Source: Sebastes aleutianus (lineage: Eukaryota; Chordata; Actinopteri; Perciformes; Sebastidae). From it: a stretch of DNA of 64,000 nt. Positions 1-12,671 of this stretch are shown here, piece after piece (position 1 is the first letter of the stretch; each line of letters begins with the position of its first letter). The translations under genes and the position numbers were made by a program. The DNA is taken from positions 30,078,933-30,142,932 of the forward strand of contig CAKAKS010000067.1 of assembly GCA_916700875.1 (NCBI GenBank), in the 5' to 3' direction. The notes beneath the pieces were generated by a model. That model worked only from the letters and a program-made list of their open reading frames with translations, did no database searches and had not been told where the DNA came from.

Positions 1-199
1 AAAATAACTGACTATAGTTTCTGTTTTTAACGACATTCCGGTAGTTAAGGTCCTTATTGTTGCTGTTAACGCGTTGAAACGAGCCAACAGTCCGCTGGAG
101 TCGAGAGAGAGACGGAACAATCACATCTCTGTTCACTCATCTTCCAGCTCCAACTCCAACGTCACCAGGCTGAGCACTTCACTTCCGGGTTATGATGAC
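1..199. other. Left edge, no gene seen
   Basis: No open frame or recognised repeat. The last eight bases (192-199, ATGATGAC) are the left target-site copy of the transposon that starts at 200. Confidence 0.6.
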
Positions 200-1495
200 T
201 AGTGATGTGTGGGTTACGAACGAGCCGGTTCATTGAGCCGGCTCTTTTAAGTGAACGATAAGAGCCGGCTCCCGTCCGAGAGCCGTTTTTTTTTTTTATT
301 AAAGGGACTATTTGTAACTTTCAGAAATGCTTGTTAACAGCGACACCTGTGGCCGTTAAGTCAACGAAAGTCAGCGTTGAGCTCGCGCTCGCTCGCTCTA
401 AATAGACTTGAACGAGCATCGCTGAAAAACAGTGAGGCGACACACGCCAGCTAAAAGCACAATATCACTCTATATTTCAGCTGCTTGGCAGTAATGTTAG
501 CTGACCAGACGAAGGTCTCTCCATGAATCATTGCTGATCCTAGTGTTGGATTTTCCTGCCTCAGCCTCCAGGAAGCAGCGGGGCTCCGCAGCGAGTAACG
601 TTATCATCTTCGCCCGCAGCCGGAGAGAACAGGGGAGACACCGGCACCCGGTCGGTAACGAGACGACAACGTTTCTCGCTGCGGAGCCCCGTCACTTCAC
701 AAGACACGGGAAACCTCTATTGGTCTGGAGGAGCTGCAGCATTTATTTCTGCACAAACGTCCACTGTACATTCACTAGATATTCTCAGAGCTAAACTAAC
801 TCTTCTGCCGTGTGTAGTGAGCGCGTGTTCACGTCTAGAGGTGGAGCGAGACAGCGAGGACGCGCGCGCTGTGTGTGAATGAAAGCAGGCAGGCAGCGGA
901 CGAGAGGCTCCGGCCACACGCGAGCGCGAATGCATATGCGAGCGCGCATATGCGAGCACCCATGTGTCCCGACCCGGTACTTTTATACGCTTAAAAAGTT
1001 ACAAACAGTCCCTTTAATTCAAGGCAGAATGATAGGATGATCTTCTCTGCACCACGGGCACTCCATGCACTGACTGTGACTGAATGTTGTGTTAATGACA
1101 GACAAGGATCATACCATCAAGCAGGGAGGGGCGGGGGTGCGCGGCGCGCTGACGGTCTACAGGTACAGAGCAGGAAGAAGAGGAGGAGAGAAAGAGAGAG
1201 AGAGGAGTGCGGTGCACGAATAGCAGACAACATGAGTGACAGTCGGAAACGGAGCAGCATGTAAAGTTACGGTATTCTGGAAATTATAAGGTTTAGTATA
1301 ATTATATTGAATAATTTAAGTGATATATGTGCACATATACTAATCATAGGTCAAAACAGCGCTAAATTTTCTGAATTATAAAAAGGCAGAAGTGGTAAAA
1401 TGAAGAGCAGTTTGGGAGCCGAAAGAGCCGGCTCCTCTTGGTGAGCTGAGCCAAATGATCTGGCTCACTAAAAAGAATCGTAACTCCCATCACTA
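200..1495. mobile_element. hAT-like non-autonomous DNA transposon with 8-base target duplication
   Basis: Both ends are related inverted sequences: TAGTGATG at 200 and CATCACTA ending at 1495. Inside each end are repeated AGAGCCGGCTC motifs. The element is flanked by perfect 8-base copies of ATGATGAC at 192-199 and 1496-1503, typical of hAT insertions. No transposase frame remains. A second inverted-repeat element is nested at 299-1017. The remaining interior includes a purine-rich stretch near 1170-1205. Confidence 0.85.
299..1017. mobile_element. Nested inverted-repeat element with TTAA ends, copy 1
   Basis: Starts TTAAAGGGACTATTTGTAAC and ends with the near-exact reverse complement (GTTACAAACAGTCCCTTTAA). 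A second copy in opposite orientation lies at 32130-32723. TTAA at both outer borders could be a piggyBac-type target duplication or simply part of the repeat; two copies cannot settle this. No coding capacity is seen. Its position inside the 200-1495 element makes it the younger insertion. Confidence 0.7.
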
Positions 1496-1734
1496 ATGAT
1501 GACCAAGGAGGGTGGAAACAACAATAGGAGCCAACATACGTCATCATTGCGTCATTACTACACATGCGCAGTCTGCACTCGACGAAAATTGAGCGCAGCT
1601 ACAGTCACACTGCGCATGTGTCAAATACCGGAGCTCATGACGTGTGTCCTAACCTGTTAGCTGGGAAACGCTATTTAAAGAGCAGTTTGTGGCTCATGTC
1701 TCTGTAGTTTCATGTTAATCTCACTCTTTTAGGA
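1496..1734. other. Unassigned spacer
   Basis: Single-copy-looking sequence between the hAT-like element and the AT-rich array. Short stretch, no open frame, nothing recognised. Confidence 0.4.
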
Positions 1735-3010
1735 GCAAACAACACAACATTAAACTTAAAAATTAAAAATTATTAAAAATGTTAAAATAAAAAAAATTAA
1801 ATATTAGAAAATTAAAAAAAAAAAAAAATATGAAAAAAATAAATAAATAATAACTTCAGCTGGAATTTAAAAACGCGTTTTGCTGCTCTTCGGTGCCAAA
1901 GGGAGGAACTGCAGTTATTTCATGATGCTTACAGCTGTCAGTTGTGCCAACAACACAACATTAAACTTAAAACTTACAAATTATAAAAAATTATTAAAAA
2001 TGTTAAAATTAAAAAATTAAAATTAAAATACATATAAAAAATATATATAAAAAAATATTAAAAAATAAATAAAAAATAAAATAAATACAAAAATACAATT
2101 TTAATTTTTTTTTTTTAAATTTAAAAAAAAATAAAATTAAAATTAAAAATGTTAAAATAAAATATAATAATAAAAAAAATATATAAAAAATAATAATAAT
2201 AAATAACTTCAGCTGGAATTTAAAAACGCGTTTTGCTGCTCACTGGAGCCAAAGAGAGGAACTGTAGTTATTTCATGATGGTTACTGCGTGCAAGTTGTG
2301 CCAACAACACAACATTAAACTTAAAACTTAAAAATAAAAAATTATTAAAAATGTTAAAATAAAAAATAAAAAATAAAAAATAAATATAAAAATATAAATA
2401 AAATAAAAATTAATATAATTTTTTTTTTAATTAAAATTAAAATTAAATATTGAAATTTTTTTTTTTAAATAAAAAAAAATAAAATAAAAAAAAAATATAT
2501 ATATGTATAAATAATTAAAAAAAAAATAATAATAGAAAATAGAAAAAAAAAATAACTTCAACTGGAATTTAAAAACGCGTTTTGCTGCTCTTTGGAGCCA
2601 AAGAGAGGAACTGTAGTTATTTCATGATGGTTACTGCTGTCAAGTTGTGCCAACAACACAACATTAAACTTAAAACTTAAAAATAAAAAATTATTAAAAA
2701 TGTTAAAATAAAAAATAAAAAATAAAAAATAAAAAATAAAAATAAAATAACAAATTAATATAATTTTTTTTTTTTTATTAAAATTAAAATTAAATATTGA
2801 ATTATTTTTTTTAAAATTAAAAAAAAAAAAAAAAAAAAATATATATATATGTACAAATAATTAAAAAAAAAAATAATAGAAAATAGAAAAAAAAAATAAC
2901 TTCAACTGGAATTTAAAAACGCGTTTTGCTGCTCTCTGGCACAAAAGAGAGGACCTGCAGTTATTTCATGTTACGGCTACAACATTAAACTTAAAACTAA
3001 AAAATGTATA
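1735..3010. repeat. AT-rich tandem array, period about 350 bases
   Basis: A conserved core (GGAATTTAAAAACGCGTTTT, then GCTGCTC) starts near 1862, 2215, 2564 and 2910, giving periods near 350. Each is followed by a GGAACTGCAG/TAGTTATTTCATG segment and, in most units, by CAACACAACATTAAACTTAA. Between cores lie long A- and T-rich runs of variable length. The cores stay similar while the AT linkers drift, so this is a small satellite-like array rather than simple sequence. Confidence 0.8.
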
Positions 3011-3240
3011 ATTATTAAAAATGTGAAAATAATAAAATTTAAAAAATTAGAAAATAAATAAGTAAAAGATAAATATGAAAAATAAATAAATATATATATA
3101 TATATAATAAGTTTAAAAATATATACATATATATATATAAGTACATAAAAATAAATATAAATATATATATATAAAATAAATAAATATATATATATTATAT
3201 GTATATTTTATACATATATTTATTTATTTTTAGATTTTTC
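3011..3240. repeat. AT-rich simple sequence
   Basis: Runs of TA and AAATAA units continuing from the tandem array. Low complexity, no gene. Confidence 0.7.
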
Positions 3241-3484
3241 TACACACTGCTGCTTTACAGTAAGTAGTTTATGTATTTGTAGAGTCTTTGTTATTGTATA
3301 ACTGCATCATTAGATGACTTTGTCCGATGTTTAAGTCGTTTAACCAAAACTTAGTTTGATGAAATTACTAAACAATTGTGTGGTGAAATTTTGTGTGTTT
3401 TTGGAGATCAACATTTTTTTGTGTGCATCACATCACAGCAGCACAGCTCTATACAACAGACAAAGAATACACTGACAATGACGG

Positions 3485-4046
3485 ATGCACCGCAGGACTT
3501 CGCCTCTATATGAAGTGACTGCGAGGTAAACAGCATAAGTGAATCATTACACTAACAATGTATGTGTGTTTATTAGGTGGCCCATTTTCTGGCTCGACCT
3601 GTCGGTGCAGTCTGGCAACTTCCACTTTAAGGTAAGTAAGGTTTTGGCGAGATTAAATAAAGTTGTTTGCAGGAGATGTTTTCACGGCAATCTAACAGCT
3701 TGACAAGAATTTTTTTAATCAAAGCAAATATTTAAATAATCATAATCATTTCAATTATATGTTTTTATGCAAATAACCACTATAGATGACAATAACAAAG
3801 TACAGTACAGTGTACAATACCCTCCCTCCCCCGAAAAATAGGGCTCCCCGGAAGCCACGGCGTAATTCAAACACTGTAATTTACCATGCATATAATGTTT
3901 TTTGTGTAAAATATATCGAGCATTGAATAGCAGATATATAATGTTACAGGAAGTGAAAAAAGTTCATTTCACAATCTTGGTTTCAGATTTCCATAATGAA
4001 TGCTGTGGCTGATCCAGTTCCCTTTTTCTCTTCCATTTCAAAGTGA
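3485..4046 (+). CDS. Weak candidate three-exon small ORF
   Basis: Three pieces (3485-3525, 3577-3631, 3987-4046) have GT-AG borders and join in one frame to 51 residues plus TGA (starts MHRRTSPLYEV, contains WPIFWLDLSVQ). The 3631/3632 donor (AAG then GTAAGT) is strong, and the acceptor before 3987 follows a pyrimidine-rich tract. Against it: the first intron would be only 51 bases, shorter than usual for fish, and I recognise no family. It may be part of a longer non-coding transcript, or chance. Confidence 0.15.
3825..3950. repeat. Dispersed repeat, copy 1 of 2 in window
   Basis: About 120 bases beginning GAAAAATAGGGCTCC and containing CACTGTAATTTACCATG and TGTAAAATATATC. A diverged copy in the same orientation is at 17697-17820. 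No ends or target duplication recognised. Confidence 0.6.
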
Positions 4047-4262
4047 CAGCACTGAGATGTAGCCAAAGCATCACCTCCTCCTCATTTTCTCTCTTCCTCC
4101 TCCGACTGTATGTGCCGGCCAGCTGGCAGAGGTCCTCCTAGGCTACAGTCTCTACAGCCGCCTGCTGGCTGTCTGCTCATCTCTGTCTCCTTGTCCTCTG
4201 TGGGTTACAAAAAGACCCCTTCCTCTGATCCGGTCTCTTTATCTCTTCCCATCTTTGCCTCC

Positions 4263-7200
4263 TCACTTCCCCTCTTCTCCTCCGCCGCCTCCTCCTCCTC
4301 GCTCTGCTGGCCATTTGATGGAGATGTGGTAAGACTTCAGCTCCTCCTCAGATACCAAGTCAGGGGCACAGCTCATGAGGTCGTGACCCCGGAATGACTT
4401 GGGGAAGGCAATGACGTCACGGATGCTGGGAGCCCCGACCATAATGGAGAGCAGCCGGTCCAAACCTACAAGATCATGAAGGAGTGATAAGACGATTCAA
4501 TAAATGCAGAACCATTTTCACCTTCATAAATTGTGCATTTTTAGTCGTAGTATTACATATAACATATCATTTACTTTCTTTACTCTAAATGCACCACTGC
4601 CTTAACCTTACCCAGAGCGATGCCTCCATGTGGCGGTGCTCCTGAATCCAGAGCCTCCAGCAGGTGAGAGAGAAGACTCGGGTCCTCCTGCAGCAGATGC
4701 ACGTCAAAAGCAGTTATGACTCAATTCTAAAGGTAGGCTGAAAACTGTCAAGATAATACAATGACTGACCTTGAGGATACTCTTCAGGACGTGAAGCTGT
4801 TCTGAGGCTTTGTGGATACGAATGGAGCCTCCTCCAATCTCACAGCCATTCAACACCAGGTCATAGTGCTGACCACGCACCTGGGAATGACACAGTATAA
4901 CTCATAAGCCTCGATGCATCCCACATCACATACGATTATTTCTAAACATAAAATCAATTTAAAAAAGACACTAACATTAAAGGGCCGGTCCATTATCATT
5001 ATTTTTTTGAGCCACGTTAGTTTGGATCAGAAAGTCACAGAATAACGCAAACAAACTAACCAATCGATGCAGCGGTAGACCAGCAACTCTTGTGTTCTGC
5101 GAGGTAATTTACTGTTTTTGTGAATGGAGTCTGGTGGCTTAGAATAGAGCGATATAACAGTTGCATTTCCCCATCGGAAAGGGCTGTCTGACGGCGAGGT
5201 AGGTTTTTTTAGGTGGCTAAAATACATTTTTCTGCAGCTCCCGTCCACAGCTGTTTTACCTCGCCATCAGACAGCCCTTCCTGACGGGGAACTGAAGCTG
5301 TTATATCGCTCTCTTCAAAGCCACCAGACTCCATTCACAAAAACAGTAATTTTAGTATACATACAACCCCACTTCAAAAAAATCAAAACTAACGTTAACC
5401 CTTTCAGTTATTTCCAAACTTAGCACAGCTAACGTTGACTCAGCTAGTTCACATCATTCATAACCTTAGCTTACTTTGGTAACCTACGTTACGGACATGG
5501 CCCCGCCCTTTAAACAGATTTTGAGTGAATGTACGTGGCTACCTTCTGTGGCTCTGTGTAGAGTAACTGTGTGTCCTCCGGCAGTGGAGCAGTGAACGGA
5601 TGATGGGCCGACTCCAGCTGCTCCGGCTCCTCTTCTTTGGGCAAGAAGAGAGGGAAGTCCACAACCCACAGGAAGTGGAAGGCTGAGGGGTCGCGGACCG
5701 ACACGCCACGAGACTCCAGAAGCTCTGCACACCGCAGACGAAGATTACCCAGCAACGGGCGCTTCAGAGAGGAGACACAGGAGAGAGGAAGGGTAGGATG
5801 GAGAGACCAGAGTAGAGGAATCAACATATATCCAGTTTTATCTTTCCTTGCTGGACTGAATAACGTTTCCCCTTCATCAATCTAAGTTTGCCGTCAGTGA
5901 GTCTCTCACCACGGTGTGGAGGGAACCAGCCGCCATCAGCAGCAGGTCTCCTGGTTCGGCTCCAGTCTTCTGCAGAAGCTCATCAGTGGCTGAGACAGAC
6001 AGCAGCTTCTTCAGGGGAGACTTCAACGTCCCGTCTGCTTTCACCAGAACCACGCTGAGCTCCTTGGGACAAAATGTACACACATGAAAAAAGACCATGA
6101 GACAATACTGGGGGGTGGACACAATAATAATGTAAAGTTCCCTTCACAATAAACCTTTGTGAAGCTTCTAAAGTTATCCAGAGATGCTTCTTCTCTACAG
6201 AAGTTATGACAGGGTAGTTTGTGGTGGTGATATTGGATTGCTGTCATTTTGAATACCACCTTCCTGTACATTATGCTTATTTTTAGCCACACTAGCAGCA
6301 CGGCTCTAATGGTACGTGTCCACCGGATCTGTCCTTTCCACGCTTCCCATTCATTTGTCTATGTAAGCAGCCGTGCAATGCATTCTGATAGCGTTGCGGC
6401 GCGATTCGAGAGACTGAGTGTCACGACTGCCTTTTCCTCATTTGCATAAAGTTGAGGGCTAGTCTGCTTTATGCAAATCACAGGCGTCCGATGAGACTCA
6501 CCGCCTCTGGAAACTCCAGAGAAACTTTTAAACTAACAGTGTCGATACAGAATAAAGACAGATTCAGCAGCAGCATGGCTTATTTCTCACATGAAATGTT
6601 TTCAGAAACACATTTCGGTGAACTATTATCGTGAAATAAGAGAAGAAAGTTTCTAAACGAGCCGCCATGTCCGGTTTAAAAGCTGGGAGCAGCAGCCCAC
6701 GGAGGGAAAGCGTCCGTCCAATCAGTGTCTTGTGTCTAGTGGCGGCCCACATAGTCATGCACCATATGATATACTGAAACAATGTCGGGGTCTCACTTCC
6801 ATTCATTCGCTTTCATTTATTCAGTTTCATGAATTTATTTCCTGGATCCATTCTCCCTTTTTTTTAAATCATTAGTACAAAACAACAAGAACCTGACATA
6901 ACATGAAATTGTGACTTCCTACCTGGCCGAACTGAGTCTTGGCGGTTTGTTTCAGTTCCTCCAAATCTTTCCCAGCAAACAGTTTCTGTAGTCAAACACA
7001 AGACGGAGAGGATCATCTGAGGCAGACAGCTGGGACGGGGTCAACAAAGGCGAGATACCAGCATATATAACAGCTATTCGTTGTCATTATTATTATTGCA
7101 TTGTACTTCACAGTGTATGTACAGTATATGCTGGTTTTGTTCTTACCGCTCCATTGGGGACGCAGACGGCCTGAACGGAGCCTCCTGGTTGGCTGAGAGC

Positions 7201-10200
7201 TGATCTGAGGAATTCAATATCCGAGGATGAGAAAACCTGACTGAGGTCCATCAGCTGGACAGACAGACAGACAGACAGACAGACAGATAAGAAGAAAGAC
7301 AGGGATTCAGACGGCCGTGTGATGATCCCACAGACATATTAACTCTGGAACATACACATGATAACACCCAGAAGAGCATTTTCTGCCTTTAACAGCAGTG
7401 ATTTTTAGGTTTTTAGTCAACAGCCAAAGCCTGACAGTTTGTTTGGGTTAACACAGCTCACACTCATTATCAGGCATCATTTCAACAAGGCTGTGCAATA
7501 GACAATTGACAAGTGCTCTCACATTTCTCCTCGATTGTGCAGCACAATTGGCTTGTGAATTCATTTGAGGCGACAAAGGGGCATCTGCACACTCACAGTA
7601 CGCTACATTTTATAACAAAAATGATTGGTTTATAGAGTTTTACGAAGTAGAATATCAGTAGTTCTGATATCCAGCCATCTATCAACCGACCCACCTTCAT
7701 ACTGAATCTGGTATCAGGCTTGTCCACGCCGTAGTCCCTCATGGCCTCCTCATAGGTCATGGTTTGGAAAGGAACCTTAATGGGACCTTTCTCTGCAGGC
7801 CAGGAGTGCTGTAACAGACCCTCCACCAGGGACATGATACCTGCCTGGTCCACAAAGGACATTTCTATGTCCACCTGGGAGACATAATGAGAGGACACAG
7901 ATCAGGACTGTAAAGCCAACTAGTTAAGTCCAAGACCAACACCAGGACCAAGAGCTAAAGGGGGACTGGATCAAAAACGGGACAAATCAAACCAAATTCA
8001 ACACCAAGACCAAAGTAAGCTCCATTTTCTGTACTATTAACTCCTAACTAGTGCACAGATCTGTCATAAATGAGGTTTAGTGTGTTTGTAATGCTGGAGA
8101 AAACATATAAACTGATAAAATGACCTACAGTAACTTAGTGCAGAACGTCAGGATACTGGTCTCAAGTCTCACACTAGGTTCCCTTGATCTAAGCCCCGTT
8201 TCCACCGCAGGAACTTTCCCCCGGAACTCATTGCCTTTCGACCACAGGGACCGCAGTCTAAATTAAGTTCCGGGGACTTTTTATTCCCTAAAAAGGCCCT
8301 GGTCTGCGGGGTAGTACTTTCTGAAAGTACTGGAACTTTCAGGGTGGAGTTTGCAGGGATGACCGTCACTGATTGGTGAAACACAGTCACAGCGCCGCTG
8401 CTATACCTGCACCGCTTCATTCATCAAACAAGGAAGTACTCTAGTATCGATTTAGGACCATTTTAGGACGAGAGGAGAGCATTTCTCTTTGATATCACTG
8501 GAAGTAAAGTAAGGCTCTGCGGTAACATAAATTATTATAATATATATATATATACTGTATATACTGTATATAATATATATATTAATAGTCAGTGCAGTTC
8601 TCCCTCCATGTTACCTGGGTGAACTCCGGCTGCCGGTCTGGTTTGGAGCCTTCATCTCGGTAGCACCGGGCCATCTGGAAGTACCTGCCACATTGACAAC
8701 ATGAACAAAGACTGGTGACCATCACATCCCTCCTGCCTACTGGCTGTAGGATGGGGAATCACAGCAATGAAACATTAGATCTGACTCAGGTAGAGGGAAC
8801 GTACAGCTGAAATGGGGGAGGCTTTCATCTAAATCTTTTTTTCTGTCTTTGCAATGCATGATGGTAGTTAGCTCTTGTGACCATCGACTGTACACTGCTG
8901 TCAGGGGCAGAAAGAAAACTAAGTACATTTACTCAAGTACTACAATTTTGAGGTGTCTGTACTTGTGCCTGAGTATTTCCATATAATGACATACTTCTAC
9001 TGTTCTCCACATCTCAGAGGGAAATATTGTACTTTTGACTATCTGGCAGCTACAGTTAATGATTTTACATACAAAATGTATAATAAAATATGATACATTT
9101 TTGTAAACTCAAGTTTACACCCAAGTAGCTAAAATCAGCTCCACCTGGACCGTCAATAATAATAATATTAATTAATCGATCAACAGAAAACTAAATGTCA
9201 ACAATTTTGATGATTTACTAGTGTTGAACTCGCTTCGTAGCACAGGCCTCTGGTGTCATATTTAGTTTTCCCCTGTTCCCACCTGTCTATGCCAGCCACC
9301 ATCAGCAGCTGTTTGAACTGCTGAGGACTCTGGGGCAGCGAGTAAAACCGGCCCGGCTCTCTGGACGGAACCACAAACTCTTTGGCTCCCTGAAACACAA
9401 AAGAATGAACAGACATCTTATACGTCTGAGGGAGGCACAGTGTCCAGAAATATTACTACATTTTCTCAAATTGATAATACGGCAACTCTGAGACAAATTC
9501 TTAGATTCTTTAAATGTTCGTGACTTTGATTCTGAGTTAAATAATAAAGGACCTTCTTACCCCGGGTGTTCTTTTAAACAACGTTGGAGTTTCCACGTCG
9601 ACAAAACCTACAGATGAGGAAAAAAAGAGGCCGTTAGAAACAGTAGAGTTTAGTCATGCTTCGGCTATGAGGACCTGTGTCTCCTTACCGTGCACATTAC
9701 AGAGGTATTCTCTCATCTTCATCACCAGCTGAGACCTCAGCCTGAGGTTCTTCTGCATCTGAGAGGACCTCAGGTCCAGGTAGCGATACTGCATCCGCAA
9801 AGACTCAGATTTCTGTACAATCACACCACAAAAAAACACAATCATTCATGATTACTAACAATAATAACTCATATTACCTGCTTGAGCATTTATAAAATAG
9901 TCACTTACTTTGACAAAGTCTTTAATTTCAAATGGCAACTTCCGGCACACATTGAAAACCTCCACACTCTCAGCCAGGACTTCTATTTGTCCCGTCGGCA
10001 TGGCCTGTTGGTACAGTGTGGACACAGCACAATGAGAAGATGAGCAGAAGAAGAAGAAGACAGGACTACTTCACATATTTACTCTGCTAACCAGCAAAGC
10101 TTTTATATATAAAGTCAAAGACATACTCTAACAACAAATGCACAGTCACTTTACTTATTTATTTACTATTTTGTCTGTTTGTCTTTTATTGTTTTTCCAT

Positions 10201-12671
10201 TCATATTTGTAATCTCCGCTGTAATCATTTCTTTGTTACATGGCACTCTCTTTTCTTCATCACTTTCATTGCTTTGCTCTGTTTGACATATGTACAGCAC
10301 TTTGTAAATAAAGTTATTATTAATATATTACAAATTATACTGATAGAGATTTAAAATGCCTACATAATAATACCACTAAAAGCAAATCAAACAATAAAAT
10401 AAAGTGAAATACAAAACGCATTATCATGTGTTTGTCTTTATATTATTTCATAATTAAATGAAAAAAGCATTTGTTAAAAGGAGGCGTGAAAGGGAGCATT
10501 TTCTTTTTTGAAATAAAGTAAATGTATTGTTAATGCCAAAAAACGAAAAAACAGAAAAGGCTCCCTTGTACCTCCTCATGAAAATTGAGCTTTACATTTA
10601 GTATCTGCAGCTCTCTGCTGCTCTCTGCTGGACAACATTAAAAACAATTCATTCAGTTGTCAAAGAGAGAAAGTTAAATAATAGTGATTAAAATTATGTT
10701 TTAAAAATGTAATTATGGCACAGTAAATCCATACATAAAAAGGAAATACATATGACAAAGTGTGTTTCACTTAATGTTTTTGATTCATTTTTTTATGCAT
10801 TTCAATCCATTTAATTGACTAATTATTGGTTAAGATTTATTGCATTGAACCTGCTTTTTAAATTTTACACACACCTGGTTCTCCTGCCCCGCTGGTCGTC
10901 GTCTGACTGTTCCTGTAACCTTGACGACAGACTCGGCCGTGAGATCACACAGCGCTGCTTTCAAATGACTCGCAGTCTTAAAACACAGAAAAAAACAAAA
11001 ACTCAAGTAAAATATAACTTTTTTTTAGTTTTACCATCAATCTAAACACAAAGACCTGGAGCAGTAATAGTAACGACATACACTGTATTGTGGTATTTGA
11101 ATTGTTTTCATCCGTACCTCTTCCTGAGGGATCAGAACTTGTGCCAAGCCGCTGAAATCTCGCAGGATGACAAACAGGTCTTGCCTGTTGGAGGTAGAAA
11201 CGTTGTTAAAATATTATTTTGTGTGAGACCAAAGGAGCAAAAACAAATAACTCTGGGTAACGCTCGAGCTCTGCTCCCCAAACGGCAACTATCAGGTGGT
11301 AATATAAATGTAATTACACATTTATTTTCTCTTCAACACATATAGAAATGTGCACTTAAATATGGAGAGGGAACTCAAAGAGCTCAGAAGACGTCTAAAA
11401 TTAATTTCTTGGAACATGGACTAACCAACAGTAGTCGTCTGTCTGTCAGTCAGTCGGTCGGTCCAGACTGAACATTTCAATAACTACTAGATGGATTGCA
11501 AAAAAATATTGTACAGACATTCATGGTCTCCATAGGATGTATCCTACTGACATTGGTGATCCACTTCTGTGTCTACTAGCATGGCTGTTAAACTCTCACC
11601 TCTAGGAGTCACCAGTGTTTGAAGGCAATGTCTAACATAGCTTTAAATACTTCTGTTGATCATTGTTAGTTTCAACATGTCAGTGTGTAAACGGCCGTGA
11701 CAGAATAATACCTGAGGTACTGGACCCAGCCACACAGAGTGACTTTCTCTCCAACATGATCTGGTCTCAGTTCTCCACAGGTGTGACTCCTGAACGACAG
11801 ACTGCTGGGACCTGGAGGAGATACGAAAAATTAAGATTATGACTGCGGACGATAACTGGAATTGTTGTGATCATTTGAAGTTATCTTCTACACACATTGT
11901 CCAAATTAATGATCCCAAGCAAGCTGTAATATCAGTAAGTTACAAAATAACAAACGCATATATGTAGAGTTTTCAGTGTATACCTCATACACCTGGCAAT
12001 AAACACGATTCTGATTCTGATTTCCCAGCAGATTAGTACAGTGTCATGAGTTTATGTTCTATGTTCGTGACTGTTTTTGTATGTCTGTGTTTGCACCTTG
12101 GTCCGCGAGCAACGACATTTCGTTTTAACCGTGTACAAGTGAATGTGGAAAATGACAATAAAGTTGAACTTGAACTTGATTTATTTTTGTTTGTTATGTT
12201 GTATAGTCTTAAATTTTGCAAAATAAATTAAAACAAAATAAACAATCTGCAATCTACATTCATTTTGCTTAGAAAGCCTTATGATGCATTTTCCAGTAGA
12301 TTAGTACAGTGGTAATAGAGTATCATGAGTTTATGCCCTGTCAACTGAGACCTTTTGTATATTTACTGCTGCTGGAGTCATTTTATTTGTGCACATCTTA
12401 GACTATAATAGGAGTCAACCAGTCAGCTATAAACTATCTATCAGTGCCAGATCAGTCCCTTCATGGTACCTGTGTGTGCAGCAGCAGACCTGCAGGGTGT
12501 GTGTGAGCAGCTCAGCTGTCTGAGTGGAGGTTTCATCAGCAGGTGTCCTTCACTGGAGGTCAAAGCTGAGCTCTGGTACCAAACACCAGGAGCTCTGAGT
12601 CCAGCTCTGAGTCCAGGTGTGAGTCCAGCTGTGAGGACTCTCTGCAGCAGGAACCGGCTCTTTGTTGCCAT
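4263..12671 (-). CDS. dars2: Mitochondrial aspartyl-tRNA synthetase, complete, 17 exons
   Basis: Charges mitochondrial tRNA-Asp with aspartate in the matrix. Reading the minus strand, coding exons are 12671-12470, 11811-11712, 11184-11118, 10976-10875, 10004-9909, 9812-9689, 9607-9561, 9389-9283, 8684-8615, 7874-7695, 7254-7147, 6985-6923, 6062-5910, 5761-5543, 4880-4770, 4687-4612 and 4465-4263. All joins have GT-AG borders and keep one frame: 2028 bases, 675 residues plus TGA (human about 645). The first 35 residues are rich in Arg, Leu and Ser and lack acidic residues, as in a mitochondrial targeting peptide. The OB-fold anticodon domain follows. Class II signatures are visible: the QSPQ stretch at 266-269, motif 2 with YRDE at 290-293, and motif 3 GGIALGLDR at 604-612. 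The bacterial-type insertion lies between motifs 2 and 3. The start is the first ATG of the targeting peptide. Oddity: seven consecutive glycines near residues 665-671. Family identity is secure; exon borders are read by eye. Confidence 0.96.
4979..5448. mobile_element. Palindromic MITE in a dars2 intron
   Basis: In the intron between dars2 exons 14 and 15. Two arms of about 95 bases, 5107-5201 and 5256-5354, are imperfect reverse complements, so the transcript could fold into a long hairpin. Sequence is shared with the element at 43927-44726, including AAAGGGCTGTCTGACGGCGA and an ACCCCACTTC end. Outer limits are approximate. Confidence 0.6.
7257..7290. repeat. GACA microsatellite
   Basis: About seven GACA units a few bases beyond the acceptor of dars2 exon 11 (minus strand). 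They lie just upstream of the splice site in transcript order. Confidence 0.85.
8190..8480. repeat. Probable MITE fragment in a dars2 intron
   Basis: Begins GCCCCGTTTCCACCGCAGGA and contains GGAACTTTCCCCCGGAAC, a sequence type I associate with fish interspersed repeats. Only one end can be seen and there is no second copy here, so class and limits are uncertain. Confidence 0.35.
11430..11680 (-). repeat. Interspersed repeat related to 45640-46600
   Basis: Contains inverted versions of phrases found around 46480-46560 (GCAATCCATCTA, ACATTGCCAT, AGTGGACAGACT-like). It is an opposite-orientation copy of a retroposon-like repeat. Unclassified. Confidence 0.4.

Noticed and set aside
2036..3200. 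Possible replication origin or matrix attachment site suggested by AT-richness
   Set aside because: AT content alone is not evidence; the sequence is explained by a tandem array with AT linkers.
3350..3480. Possible C/D-box snoRNA (TGATGA near 3357), considering GAS5 near human DARS2
   Set aside because: No correctly spaced D box and no terminal stem could be found.
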